Counted from the first letter of the stretch, positions 1 to 8,898 are shown. The stretch: 64,000 bases of DNA from a bacterium (GCA_016699045.1 CP064957.1:248001-312000), one strand, 5' to 3'. The notes: generated by a model from the letters alone, not told the origin. Made by a program: numbers and translations.

Positions 1-480
1 TTCTAAACGAGCACCTTCTTCGGCACGAACGGCAATCAATACTTGAGCTGCTTGATCTACAACTGTTAAAATTGCTTTTTGACCATCCACCGACAAATCA
101 CCCCGCGTGGCAACAAAGACATTGGGCAACAGCAATAAATCTTGCAACGTCAAATCGCCCTGCAACCCAAACTTACTTTTTATGTTTGCAACCGTTTCTA
201 AATATTCTTCAATATTTTTCATGGACGGCGTTATGTGACTCAAAATCTCATTATCGCCAGTAAACCGCACCGTCAAATACAACCGTCCACGTAAAAGCTT
301 TTTTTGCAAAAGATTAATGATATCAACTTCAAGGCTATTAAGTGAATTAGGCAACTTGCAGGTTGCTTCAAAAAAACGCGAATTAATCGTTTTTATCTCA
401 ACACTTATTCCAACGGTGCCCACTTCAGGAATATCAATGGTAGCAGATTTGCTACTAAAACCAGTCATACTTAATAGCAC
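1..480 (-). CDS. yicC: YicC/YloC-family endoribonuclease, N-terminal part (runs off the window)
   Basis: The reverse strand encodes a protein that opens MLLSMTGF and continues with VEIKTINSRFFE, both typical of the N-terminal domain of the YicC/YloC family of endoribonuclease-like stress proteins. I choose the GTG at 480 because AAGGAG lies seven bases upstream and because family members normally begin M-x-x-S-M-T; the ATG at 468 has no well-placed ribosome site. About 160 codons are visible and the C-terminal half lies beyond base 1. It starts 18 bases after the yebC stop on the same strand, so the two are probably co-transcribed. The family assignment is firm; the cellular substrate is not shown by the sequence. 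Confidence 0.88.
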   Translation of the reverse strand, partial: MLLSMTGFSSKSATIDIPEVGTVGISVEIKTINSRFFEATCKLPNSLNSLEVDIINLLQKKLLRGRLYLTVRFTGDNEILSHITPSMKNIEEYLETVANIKSKFGLQGDLTLQDLLLLPNVFVATRGDLSVDGQKAILTVVDQAAQVLIAVRAEEGARLE

Positions 481-498
481 AAGCGTTCTCCTTTTTTT

Positions 499-1215
499 CT
501 ATCCAAGGTTAGAATATACGTTTTGAACATCATCATTATCTTCAAGAGCTTCAAGAAACTTAAAGACTTTTTCTTCTTCGTCTTGATGGTCAAGGTGCAT
601 GGGCGTTTTTGCAAGCCACTCAATCTGCGCATCGTCAACTTTAAGGCCGGCATCTTCAACTACTTTTTTAACGGCATACAAATCTTTAATACCGCAGCTT
701 ACCGTCACAATGCCTTCGTATGAAGAAATATCATCAATATCATAGTCCAACAATTTTTCCAACAATTCATCTTCATTAATTGAACCAGCAGCACGAACAA
801 CGCCTTTGTGCTCAAACATCCATGCAACCGCCCCACCTTCAGCCATGTTACCATGATTTTTGGTAAAAATGTGACGCAAGTCTGCAGCCGTTCTATTGCG
901 ATTGTCAGTCAATGCCTCAACCATAACCGCCGTCCCTACTGGGCCATAACCTTCGTATGTTACCGCTTCGTAATGCGCACCTTCAAGTTCGCCCGTTCCT
1001 TTTTTTATAGCACGGGCAATGTTGTCTTGCGGCATATTGCACGCTTTTGCTTTATCAAGAACGGTACGCAAACGAGCATTACCTTCTGGGTCGCCCCCGC
1101 CTTCACGCGCTGCTACGGTAATTTCTTTAACAACTTTGGTAAATACTTTGCCGCGAGCAGCATCAAGTTTTGCTTTTTTATGTTTAATCGTCGACCATTT
1201 AGAATGTCCAGACAT
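499..1215 (-). CDS. yebC: YebC/PmpR-family translation or transcription factor
   Basis: A full-length YebC family protein of 238 residues. It begins MSGHSKWSTIKHKK and carries the family blocks RGKVFTKVVKEI, NMPQDNIARAIKKG and the conserved TDNRNRT segment. The family has been described both as DNA-binding regulators and as ribosome-associated factors that help translate difficult stretches; the sequence does not decide between these. The ATG at 1215 is preferred over the in-frame GTG at 1221 because AGGAG sits directly upstream at normal spacing and the family consensus starts MSGHSKW. The acidic tail ends at a stop 18 bases before yicC, suggesting a two-gene unit. Confidence 0.95.
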   Translation of the reverse strand: MSGHSKWSTIKHKKAKLDAARGKVFTKVVKEITVAAREGGGDPEGNARLRTVLDKAKACNMPQDNIARAIKKGTGELEGAHYEAVTYEGYGPVGTAVMVEALTDNRNRTAADLRHIFTKNHGNMAEGGAVAWMFEHKGVVRAAGSINEDELLEKLLDYDIDDISSYEGIVTVSCGIKDLYAVKKVVEDAGLKVDDAQIEWLAKTPMHLDHQDEEEKVFKFLEALEDNDDVQNVYSNLG

Positions 1216-1531
1216 ACTCACTCCTCAAAATTATGACGTCAATGCCTCACTATCATTCAAAAATAAGTAGGAAAACAAGATATAAATGTAGCTTCTTTGT
1301 GCTTCTTTGTCGATAGACAAAGCACACCAACCGGCATAAATTTCATGAAAAAAATGAAAAAACAGATCCTGAAAAAGATGCCAGGCTGACGTATTTTATA
1401 AAATTTGCAAAATAGTACAAATGGCAATAAAATTGAAAAAATAGTTAAACCGAAAGGAGGCATCTAAAAACAATCATCGTCTTTCGCAATTACCAGCACT
1501 TTTCATAGCATAAAAAAGGAGAATTTTTATT
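1216..1531. other. Intergenic region between divergent yebC and aquaporin genes
   Basis: AT-rich spacer of about 316 bases between two divergently read genes. It should hold both promoters. The only clear signal is the AAGGAG at 1516-1521 that serves the aquaporin gene. A minus-strand open frame at 1257-1463 has no ribosome site and a composition typical of AT-rich non-coding DNA, so I do not call it. Confidence 0.5.
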
Positions 1532-2149
1532 ATGATAATGCTCAAAAAAAATTACATGGCCGAACTCATTGGCACCTTCTTTCTTACTTTTGCCATTTGC
1601 TTAACCGGCAACCCACTCGCTATCGGCCTCATGCTGACCGCCATGATCTACATCGGCAAAAACATTTCGGGCGCACACTACAACCCAGCACTTTCTTTGG
1701 CAGCATGGTTTAAAGGAAAACTCAGCGATCAAGATTTGGCTGGATATATCGGCTCACAAACACTAGGTGCTCTTGTTGCCTGCGTACTCTTTTTTATTTT
1801 ATCAAATAATACCCACACCCCGCACCCGCTCGAAAGCATCAAGCTCTGGGAAGCTCTTTTGATTGAAGCACTTTTCTCTTTTATTTTTGTCAGTGTATGG
1901 CTCGCACTTGATGCTGAAAAAACAAAAAGCACAACCGATGGCTTGGTTCTCGGCCTGACACTTACCGCCGTTCTTTTTTGTGCTGGCGAACTGACTGGCA
2001 GTACCTTCAACCCAGCAACTGGACTTGGCGCATTACTTTTCAGCGCTATCAAAACAGGTCCGCATGGCCTTATCAATATGATTACCTATGGCTTTGGCCC
2101 ACTACTCGGTGCTTTATTGGCAACCATTTTTCAAAAAAAACTCATCTAA
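1532..2149 (+). CDS. Aquaporin / MIP-family channel with atypical selectivity filter
   Basis: A 205-residue membrane protein with the two NPA boxes of the major intrinsic protein family, at residues 51-53 (HYNPALSLAAW) and 160-162 (STFNPATGLG). The hydrophobic pattern fits six membrane helices and two half-helices, and the length is slightly short for the family. AAGGAG ten bases before the ATG supports the start; a second ATG two codons later is possible. The residue after the second NPA, nearly always Arg in aquaporins and part of the ar/R filter, is Thr here. The channel may therefore not be a simple water or glycerol pore. It is a single gene followed by a strong terminator. Confidence 0.9.
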   Translation: MIMLKKNYMAELIGTFFLTFAICLTGNPLAIGLMLTAMIYIGKNISGAHYNPALSLAAWFKGKLSDQDLAGYIGSQTLGALVACVLFFILSNNTHTPHPLESIKLWEALLIEALFSFIFVSVWLALDAEKTKSTTDGLVLGLTLTAVLFCAGELTGSTFNPATGLGALLFSAIKTGPHGLINMITYGFGPLLGALLATIFQKKLI

Positions 2150-2162
2150 TACATGCCAAATT

Positions 2163-2198
2163 AAAAAAGGCCTTCGAGTTTTCGAGGGCCTTTTTTAA
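2163..2198. terminator. Bidirectional intrinsic terminator
   Basis: An A-rich run, a GGCC-based stem with TTCGAG paired to a CGAG arm, then a T-run. It sits between the convergent aquaporin and BrnQ-type genes and can serve both. Confidence 0.85.
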
Positions 2199-2226
2199 TT
2201 ACTTTTTTTTTAAAACTATCTGATGA

Positions 2227-3408
2227 TTACGCAATCAGTCCTGACAAAATCATCATAATGCCTGGCACATGATTCACAAGAACGGTTGCAACAAAGGTAA
2301 CAAACACCGGCGTTTTAATCCATTTAAAGCCGAACAACACATGCGCACTTTGAACAAGCGCCAACACCAACAAAGCTGGATAAATTAATGAAATAACCGG
2401 CATGGTCACTTTCATAATACCACTAAAGCCTAAATTGGACATGATGGTTGAAATTGCTACCGTAATTCCTAACGCAACTGGATAGCTCAACTTATCCATC
2501 AAAACTTCTTTTTGCAAATAGGTTGCAAATACTGAGGTAAGCGCTACAGCCGTTGCAAAGCAAGAAATAGCAACGGTAATATTTGGCAAAAAGCCACCAA
2601 CATTACCAAGCACAATGCGAGACAATTCACTAAAAATATCGCCATCAGCAACGTTTACAATTTGAGCACCATTAAATGCGGCGACCAATGAAAAGCCAAC
2701 ATACACCGCACCAATCAAAAACGCACCCACACAACCTGCAAGTAAACCCATCATAGCAAGTTTTTTATAGTTTGGCGGGCCATCTTCGCCCTTGCGCAAA
2801 CCAGAAAAAATGAGTCCTGAAAAGAATATAACACCAAGCAAATCGCCGGTTGCATACCCCGTCGTCATGCCAATAAAAAAATTACTCATACTACTTGCGA
2901 CAGCTGGCAACAACTCATGCGGTTGTAGCAAACCTTTAACAATCACCACAAAAAGCAACCCAACCTTGAGTGGTCCCAAAACGGTTCCCAAGATGTCCAT
3001 TATTTTGCTTCTTTTGATGGTCGCCAAAAATATCAGCACACCAGAAATCAAAGAAAAATAAAAAATACTAAAAGATGGGAAATACAATTTTACTGCCGCA
3101 TGAGCAACCGTGATGGTACGTGGCGTTAGCGCAAACGGCCCAATCAAAATCATGCAAACTAAGACGATCAATGCACACGGAATTCTGCCCAAGCTACCCA
3201 ACAATTTTTTATATTGCCCGTCGCACAACATGGTAGCAACCAAACCAATCAACGGCACCAACACAGCGGTAACCAAAAAGCCCAACAAGGCAAACCAAAT
3301 CTTGTCGCCACAATCACGGCCAAGCATCAACGGATAAATAACGTTCCCAGCACCAAACAACATCGCGAATATGGCAAAGCCAACAGAAATTATATTAGCA
3401 AAATTCAT
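2227..3408 (-). CDS. brnQ: Branched-chain amino acid carrier, BrnQ (LIVCS) family
   Basis: A 393-residue multi-pass inner-membrane protein of the BrnQ family, cation-coupled importers of leucine, isoleucine and valine. Recognisable segments are AMLFGAGNVIYPLMLG near the N-terminus, FALTPRTITVAHAA around residue 95, and the repeated hydrophobic helices to the C-terminus. It is somewhat shorter than the usual length of about 430-440 residues. GAGGA lies seven bases before the ATG. It stands alone, ending at the terminator shared with the aquaporin gene. Import of branched-chain amino acids would fit an organism that takes amino acids from a host, but this is inference. Confidence 0.88.
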   Translation of the reverse strand: MNFANIISVGFAIFAMLFGAGNVIYPLMLGRDCGDKIWFALLGFLVTAVLVPLIGLVATMLCDGQYKKLLGSLGRIPCALIVLVCMILIGPFALTPRTITVAHAAVKLYFPSFSIFYFSLISGVLIFLATIKRSKIMDILGTVLGPLKVGLLFVVIVKGLLQPHELLPAVASSMSNFFIGMTTGYATGDLLGVIFFSGLIFSGLRKGEDGPPNYKKLAMMGLLAGCVGAFLIGAVYVGFSLVAAFNGAQIVNVADGDIFSELSRIVLGNVGGFLPNITVAISCFATAVALTSVFATYLQKEVLMDKLSYPVALGITVAISTIMSNLGFSGIMKVTMPVISLIYPALLVLALVQSAHVLFGFKWIKTPVFVTFVATVLVNHVPGIMMILSGLIA

Positions 3409-3488
3409 TATGAATCCTCACTATGCTTGCTTAAAAAAGCATGCGTACAAATAAAAAAAAATAAGAAAAAAATGACAGGCGGATTTAA

Positions 3489-3680
3489 TTAGATGGCAAG
3501 GTATAACATGAACACGCGCGAGCGCAGCATAATTCGACACGAGCCAGTAAGAGCGACCACGGCGACGACGGCCACGGCCACAGCTGCCACGACAATGTTG
3601 GCAATCATGGAATAAGGACGGGTAATGAAGTTTCCGTTATTCAATTGACTCGGCAAAGCGCTCGTAGTAAAAGCATTCAT
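3489..3680 (-). CDS. Small single-span membrane protein, unknown
   Basis: A 63-residue protein with one strongly hydrophobic Ala/Val-rich stretch (IVVAAVAVAVVAVVAL) flanked by Arg residues. AGGAGGA directly upstream of the ATG at good spacing is the main reason to accept it as a gene. No family is recognised. It lies between the BrnQ-type carrier and a group of exported proteins, all on the minus strand. Confidence 0.55.
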   Translation of the reverse strand: MNAFTTSALPSQLNNGNFITRPYSMIANIVVAAVAVAVVAVVALTGSCRIMLRSRVFMLYLAI

Positions 3681-3810
3681 GCTTCCTCCTCATTAGAGTA
3701 CCTGATGAAATGTAAAACCAACACACGACCAATCACACAAATTTTCAATGTGAAATAGCGTTTCGATCGTATCACAAAACGCCTTTATTTGCAACTATAT
3801 AATTTATGAA

Positions 3811-3852
3811 GGGCATGTTCATACCCTGAATATCAAGGTTATAAACATGCCC
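3811..3852. repeat. Imperfect long hairpin in the intergenic region
   Basis: GGGCATGTT (3811-3819) is exactly complementary to AACATGCCC (3844-3852). The inner segments ATACCCTG and CAAGGTTAT also pair with a few mismatches, giving an extended stem with a short AATAT loop. No T-run follows, so it is not a typical terminator; it may be an mRNA 3'-end structure or a small palindromic repeat. Confidence 0.5.
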
Positions 3853-3920
3853 GTTCATTCAGATTGGCATTTTAATGAAGGTATCGCGCGTGGTCAAAAC
3901 GCAGGGTACCTTTTTGGTTA

Positions 3921-4550
3921 TTATTTGGCAAATTCTCGTCTTGCTTCGGCAATTTCTACTTTAGTAACTGGCAACTTACTAACTGATTCAAGAATACGCA
4001 AAATATTAAATTTCGCATAATTATTAATTCTATGTTTTGAAAGTGGGTCGATTAAACGCTCTTTTATGCGCCATGAAAGTTCTTCATCTAACTCTACATC
4101 CGTTTTATACAAATAAACGATTTCTGCATCATTAAGATTTTTAGACTGCATTTTCGCCCATAGTCGCACTTCTTCTAAAGACCCACCATCAGCCAACTTT
4201 TTTGCCATCTCTTCAGCAATGTACCACGCTGTGTTAATTTTTTTCTCAGAAAAGTAGTAGTACGCAATCCCGCCAATTACGACGACCGCCACTACAACGC
4301 CGGCAATGATCATCATTTTTTTATGATTATCTTGCGGCACCTCAACCCCAAAATCGTCAACATAAGCTGCTTGGTCAATCGCTTGTTGCGCCAACAACAA
4401 AGTTTGTTCGGCCGAAAGATTGTAAAATTGTGCGTGTTCAATAAGTGCGGCAACTTCTTTTTGAACCTTTGACGCTGTCTGAGCTGTTGCAAAGCTAGGA
4501 GCTGATTGCATACTTAAACTAAGAACTAAAAGAGATATTATTTTTTTCAT
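3921..4550 (-). CDS. Exported protein with central membrane span, unknown
   Basis: About 209 residues with a clear Sec signal peptide (MKKIISLLVLSLSMQSAPSFA), a helical region, then NHKK followed by a strongly hydrophobic segment (IIAGVVVAVVVIGGIAYYY) and a charged helical C-terminal part. I place the start at the ATG at 4550; a TTG six codons upstream would spoil the signal peptide. AGAAG precedes the ATG. The layout, signal peptide then helix then HKK plus membrane span near residue 85, is shared with the next gene upstream (4657-5238), suggesting old paralogues. No known family is recognised. It is probably periplasmic and membrane-tethered. Confidence 0.75.
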   Translation of the reverse strand: MKKIISLLVLSLSMQSAPSFATAQTASKVQKEVAALIEHAQFYNLSAEQTLLLAQQAIDQAAYVDDFGVEVPQDNHKKMMIIAGVVVAVVVIGGIAYYYFSEKKINTAWYIAEEMAKKLADGGSLEEVRLWAKMQSKNLNDAEIVYLYKTDVELDEELSWRIKERLIDPLSKHRINNYAKFNILRILESVSKLPVTKVEIAEARREFAK

Positions 4551-4591
4551 TATGCTTCTTTGATTCAATTATTTTTTAAAATTTTGACACT

Positions 4592-4625
4592 AAAAAAGGG
4601 CATTCAGAAGAACGCCCTTTTTTTA
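4592..4625 (-). terminator. Intrinsic terminator
   Basis: AAAAAAGGGC and GCCCTTTTTTT form a stem around a loop of about 11 bases. It lies just downstream of the exported-protein gene ending at 4657 on the minus strand. Confidence 0.85.
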
Positions 4626-4656
4626 AATTAATAAACTAAAACGAAATAAGATTTAT

Positions 4657-5238
4657 TTAGTTTTGTTCTTTAGCTTTTTCTGCATCGTCTTTAGCTTTTT
4701 TTTCAGCTGCTTTGACTTTATCTTCGCCAGCTTTTACGATAGCGGCATCATTCATTGCTTGTGCAATAAACTTATCGCCAAACGCAAGAACTGCTTCTTG
4801 TTGTGTGTAATGCGCAACGTCATCAGCTAAATCAAGCATTGTTACTACTTGTGCTTTATCTTCAGCTTTAACATCTTTCAAGATTTTTTCAACTTCTTTG
4901 TCAAATGCTTCTTTATCTTTTGCATTTTTTGCTGCTTTTATAACTTTGTTAGCAAGTTTAACTTGAGCAGGTGTTTTGTATGCATTGTAAGCCATTTGGC
5001 CAAGCACTACAACTGCTGCTGTTGCTGCTGCTGTACCTGCAACGGTCAAAAGAAGTTTTTTATGTTTTTTGATGACATTAACTTCTGATTGATCTTCAAG
5101 TGCAGCTTGAGCAATAACTTGTTCAACTGCTTCCATGCCTTCTGCTTGTGCAAGTGCAACAAGTGCATCTACATTGTTTGCAGAAACGTTACCAACAAGA
5201 CCAAGGGACAATGAAAGAACTAATGCTTTCTTAATCAT
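4657..5238 (-). CDS. Exported Ala/Lys-rich helical protein, unknown
   Basis: 193 residues from the ATG at 5238: a signal peptide (MIKKALVLSLSLGLVGNVSA), a short helical stretch, KKHKKLLLTVAGTAAATAAVVVL as tether plus hydrophobic span, then a long Lys/Ala/Asp-rich region likely to be alpha-helical or coiled coil. An in-frame ATG three codons upstream is too close to the AAGGA site, so the inner ATG is chosen. The layout resembles the neighbouring 3921-4550 gene. A strong terminator follows. Function unknown; a periplasmic or envelope-linking role is possible. Confidence 0.75.
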   Translation of the reverse strand: MIKKALVLSLSLGLVGNVSANNVDALVALAQAEGMEAVEQVIAQAALEDQSEVNVIKKHKKLLLTVAGTAAATAAVVVLGQMAYNAYKTPAQVKLANKVIKAAKNAKDKEAFDKEVEKILKDVKAEDKAQVVTMLDLADDVAHYTQQEAVLAFGDKFIAQAMNDAAIVKAGEDKVKAAEKKAKDDAEKAKEQN

Positions 5239-5382
5239 GGTGATCATTCCTTACTATAAAAAATTATACTTAAACTAAACACTTCTTCTTTAAAATCGTT
5301 ATGTACAACGTCGCATGCCTCATGAGTGATGAGAATGTAGTAAAAAAAACCAGACAAGTCAATTTAAAGCTTAAGCAAAAGC

Positions 5383-6420
5383 CTATTCTGTTAAACTTTT
5401 TTGCGTTTCAAAAATTTCTCCACACAGTTTTTGTTTCAATGAAATTATTTTTTGCGGTGTGATCTGTCGACCACGAGATGTTTTTTGCAATAATCCCAGT
5501 CGAATCAAATAAGGCTCACAAAAATCTTCTAACGTATCCTTATCTTCGCCCGTCATTGCCGCCAACGTTTCAAGACCAACGGGACCACCTTGAAAGTCCT
5601 TAATAATATGAACCAAAATTTTACGATCAAGTTTTGTTAAACCATCTTCATCGATATCTAAAAATTGTAATGCTTGATTCACCACAACGGTATCAATCAC
5701 GTGACAATTATGAACTTGCGCAAAGTCGCGCACGCGACGCATAATTCTTTTTACCACACGCGGCGTACCACGCCCACGCTTACCAATAATCAACGCTGCT
5801 GCAGGCTCAATGGGCATCCCCAAAAAATTTGCATTCTTTTCAACAATGGCCGCCAATTCTGCCGGCTCATAAAAATCAATACGCTCAACAATCCCAAATC
5901 GTGTTTGGAGCGGCCCTGAAAGTGAACCTGTTTTTGTTGTAGCACCAATTAAGGTAAAAGGATTAATTGGCAAGCGGATAGATTTCGCACCAGCACCTTG
6001 GCCGATGATGACATCAACACAAAAATTTTCCATGGCGCTGTACAAAATTTCTTCAACATTTTTTGGTAGACGATGAATTTCGTCAATGAACAAAACTGCT
6101 TTTGGTTCAAGACTTGAAATGATCGCCACCAAATCTCCCGCACGCTCAAGAACAGGCGCGCTCGTTACTTTAAAATCAACACCAAGTTCTTTGGCAATGA
6201 CTCGCGCAAGCGTCGTTTTGCCAAGACCAGGCGGACCAAAAATAAGCACATGATCTAAATGCTCATCGCGCAACTTTGCTGCCTTAACATAAACATTCAA
6301 TTTTTCCTTAATAACCGATTGACCAAGATAGTCGTCAAACGTGGACGGCTCAAAAGTAAAAATCTTATCTTCCGCTATTTCTTGTAAACTGAGCAACTCT
6401 ACAGGCGCCTCAAGATTCAT
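5383..6420 (-). CDS. ruvB: Holliday junction branch migration helicase RuvB
   Basis: RuvB is the hexameric AAA+ motor that works with RuvA to drive branch migration of recombination intermediates. The protein has Walker A GPPGLGKT at residues 62-69, Walker B DEIH at 113-116, sensor region GATTKTGSLSGPLQTRFG, and a C-terminal winged-helix part (GGPVGLETLAAMTGE). From the ATG at 6420 it has 345 residues, normal for the family, with about 30 residues before the DYLGQ motif as in other RuvB proteins. Upstream in-frame starts at 6432 and 6474 (TTG) are possible; none has a convincing ribosome site. ruvA and ruvC are not adjacent. Confidence 0.95.
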   Translation of the reverse strand: MNLEAPVELLSLQEIAEDKIFTFEPSTFDDYLGQSVIKEKLNVYVKAAKLRDEHLDHVLIFGPPGLGKTTLARVIAKELGVDFKVTSAPVLERAGDLVAIISSLEPKAVLFIDEIHRLPKNVEEILYSAMENFCVDVIIGQGAGAKSIRLPINPFTLIGATTKTGSLSGPLQTRFGIVERIDFYEPAELAAIVEKNANFLGMPIEPAAALIIGKRGRGTPRVVKRIMRRVRDFAQVHNCHVIDTVVVNQALQFLDIDEDGLTKLDRKILVHIIKDFQGGPVGLETLAAMTGEDKDTLEDFCEPYLIRLGLLQKTSRGRQITPQKIISLKQKLCGEIFETQKSLTE

Positions 6421-6549
6421 AACTTCTCTCATTTTTATTAACAGATTGTCCAAAGCGATTTTATATGCTATCAAAAATATTACAATGAAGAAAGTTTTTG
6501 AAAATATTTTTTTGCAACCGAAACATATAACTCATCAAGGAGCTCGTAA

Positions 6550-8760
6550 ATGAATATACTCATGAAAAGTATTATGGCCGGAACGCTCTGCCATCTTTCG
6601 TTGCACGCTAGCACATCACAAGGAGATTTTATGCATTTAGCAATGCCACCCGCCTCAATTGAACAGTTTCACGAAATTGCTATAAAGTTTAATACTAACT
6701 TAGTTGATTTATACAATTCGCTCAGCCAGCCCGAGCGCATCATGCTGTATTATTTATGGCGCGCTAGTATGCCGGGCAACCGCATCGCCACCGACCAACT
6801 GCATCGCCATGGCGTTCAGATTTTAGATTTATTTAAAACTCTTGAACTGAATAAAAAAACAATTGCCAAAATTTCGGCAGCAGATTTGGGCTGCGACCCC
6901 GCACAATTTATTAAAGACGCTCAAACATACTTAATTTATTTGTGGACCAACCACGGACAATATTTTTTACGCGAACATTCAAACGAAAAACGCACGCCAA
7001 AAAAACTCGGGCTCAAAACATTAACACCTGAAACGCTTGCAAAAGCACTCAATGCTGTCGGCATTAATGACGCTGAAGAAATTATCGAAACACTCGCACA
7101 AACCATTTTTGATGAAAACTATGAATCAACGTGCACCATCCCCAACAACATCGAACAAAGTGCCGTCAACATGTACGCGCCAAATTTTACTGAAAAAGAT
7201 TATCAACAACTCACGGCGCACGAACGCAATAAATTAAATGCCTACTTTGATATCGACACAGCGGGCGGCAAACACGCACCACGCATGACGCCCTACGCCA
7301 TTCAAGGTCGTTATGGCGATGAACTGACAGTTGCCCAACACTGGCTAAAAAAAGCCTACGAACACGCACAACAAAACCCAACACTCTTTGACGCTCACTT
7401 TGTCAAAAGTTTAGAGCATTTAATTAATCACTTAGAAAACGGTAACGAAGAATCTTTTAAACTGCATTCAATTGAATGGCTCAAAAGTAGCAGCAAAATC
7501 GATTACAATTTTGGTTTTATTGAAACATACAACGATCCAAAATCACAACGCGGCCATTTTCAAGCAGAAGCAACTATCAAAGCAGTTGATATTCAAAAAC
7601 TCAACGCACTTCTGCCGGCCATTGAAAAAGCAATGCCCCTCCCACCAACATTTAAACGCGACACGCTTGATCAAGGAACGGCAAGTATTCCAAATGCGTC
7701 GATCAATCTGAAAGTTTTTGGTGCCGGCGGCCTGGGACCAATGTTTATTACCGCTGCCTACTGCCTACCAAATGACGAAGACATTCGTTCATCGCATGGC
7801 TCAAAGCAAATTATTTATCCGGCAGAAAAAGGGCTTGAAAGTATGATCAACCCAGACCTTGCCCGCCAACTTTCTTATTTAAAAGATGAAGCTGCATGGC
7901 TTGCACTGCACGACCCCAACGATGAGCTGGCACAAGATATCTGGAATGTTCAATGCATTTTGCATGAAACAATTGGCCACGGCAGCGGTAAACTGGCAAC
8001 ACATACTTTTCAAGAGAATGAGAACCGTTCGATCGGTGGCATAACGTACAACGTTGGCGACACAATTCCGGTTACCAACAAAAACATTAGTGAATTTTTG
8101 GCTGGCTATGAAAGCACAATCGAAGAATTGCGTGCTGAAATCAACGCACTCTACATCAGCATTAACCACTTGCCAGCACTTCAACAAGCAGGGCTACTGA
8201 CCGCATGGGCCAATAAATTAACCAACGACGAGATGATCAACCATCTTATTTTGGGCATGGCAAAAACAGGCTTACGACGATACTTGCAACAAAGTGATAA
8301 TGCGACCGAAATTGCTGGGGACCATGCGCGCGCCAACTGTACTATCATGTACTATTTAATTGACAACGGCGGGCTCGAACTTGCTGAAGAAACGGCAACA
8401 GTCAACAACAAACAACACACGGTTGTAGGCCTACGTATTGCTAACCTTGAAAAAACGTATGCGGCGATCACTAAACTTATGCAACTGGTACAACACATTA
8501 AATCAACCGGCGATAGCTTGGCGGCACAAAATTTGATTGAAACGTATGGCCGTCCGCTCCGTCATCCAAATTACCTCAAATATTTAAAAGAAAATAAACA
8601 AGCGATTGTTGGCCATTTAAAAACAAGTGCCGTTTTAGCACCACACTTGAGCCCTGTTTTTGACGACAATAAAGCAATTGTTGCCATCAATGCTTCATGG
8701 CCACACGATGCATTTGAGCAAATACATTATTATGCTCAACGGGAGCTTTCAACTGTTTAG
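6550..8760 (+). CDS. Dipeptidyl-peptidase III-like zinc peptidase (family M49)
   Basis: A 736-residue metallopeptidase. The zinc-binding motif HETIGH is at residues 472-477, inside HETIGHGSGKL, and the second motif EELRAE lies about 50 residues later; together they define family M49, which removes dipeptides from the N-termini of oligopeptides. AAGGAG seven bases before the ATG fixes the start. The N-terminus (MNILMKSIMAGTLCHLSLHAS) looks like a short signal peptide, unusual because most M49 enzymes are cytosolic. It is divergent from ruvB and is followed by a tRNA pair. It may recycle peptides in the periplasm or from a host; that part is inference. Confidence 0.9.
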   Translation: MNILMKSIMAGTLCHLSLHASTSQGDFMHLAMPPASIEQFHEIAIKFNTNLVDLYNSLSQPERIMLYYLWRASMPGNRIATDQLHRHGVQILDLFKTLELNKKTIAKISAADLGCDPAQFIKDAQTYLIYLWTNHGQYFLREHSNEKRTPKKLGLKTLTPETLAKALNAVGINDAEEIIETLAQTIFDENYESTCTIPNNIEQSAVNMYAPNFTEKDYQQLTAHERNKLNAYFDIDTAGGKHAPRMTPYAIQGRYGDELTVAQHWLKKAYEHAQQNPTLFDAHFVKSLEHLINHLENGNEESFKLHSIEWLKSSSKIDYNFGFIETYNDPKSQRGHFQAEATIKAVDIQKLNALLPAIEKAMPLPPTFKRDTLDQGTASIPNASINLKVFGAGGLGPMFITAAYCLPNDEDIRSSHGSKQIIYPAEKGLESMINPDLARQLSYLKDEAAWLALHDPNDELAQDIWNVQCILHETIGHGSGKLATHTFQENENRSIGGITYNVGDTIPVTNKNISEFLAGYESTIEELRAEINALYISINHLPALQQAGLLTAWANKLTNDEMINHLILGMAKTGLRRYLQQSDNATEIAGDHARANCTIMYYLIDNGGLELAEETATVNNKQHTVVGLRIANLEKTYAAITKLMQLVQHIKSTGDSLAAQNLIETYGRPLRHPNYLKYLKENKQAIVGHLKTSAVLAPHLSPVFDDNKAIVAINASWPHDAFEQIHYYAQRELSTV

Positions 8761-8771
8761 GTTCTATTTTC

Positions 8772-8799
8772 TTGTTATTTTACAAAAATCAGGTACAAT
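8772..8799 (+). promoter_or_regulatory. Sigma-70-like promoter for tRNA-Lys/tRNA-Leu
   Basis: TTGTTA at 8772-8777, a 16-base spacer and TACAAT at 8794-8799. The tRNA-Lys gene begins seven bases after the -10 box. Confidence 0.5.
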
Positions 8800-8805
8800 T
8801 TTGGT

Positions 8806-8880
8806 GGGTTGCTAGCTCAATGGTAGAGCAACAGACTCTTAATCTGCAGGTTCAGGGTTCGAGTCCCTGGCGACCCACCA
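8806..8880 (+). tRNA. tRNA-Lys (anticodon CTT)
   Basis: A full cloverleaf of 75 bases: acceptor GGGTTGC paired with GCGACCC, D-arm GCTC...GAGC, anticodon loop CTCTTAA giving anticodon CTT, T-arm with GGTTCGAGTCC, and an encoded 3' CCA. It reads codon AAG. It lies 18 bases ahead of a tRNA-Leu and is probably transcribed with it. Confidence 0.95.
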
Positions 8881-8898
8881 TCATCTTCTTGAGCTCTT

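Noticed and set aside
1257..1463. 68-residue minus-strand frame between yebC and the aquaporin gene
   Set aside because: No ribosome site and a Phe/Ile-rich composition expected of AT-rich spacer.
4849..5088. Cys/Phe-rich plus-strand frame
   Set aside because: Shadow of the Ala/Lys-rich exported gene on the minus strand.
5320..5345. CTCAT...ATGAG small palindrome after ruvB
   Set aside because: Too short and without a T-run to call it a terminator.
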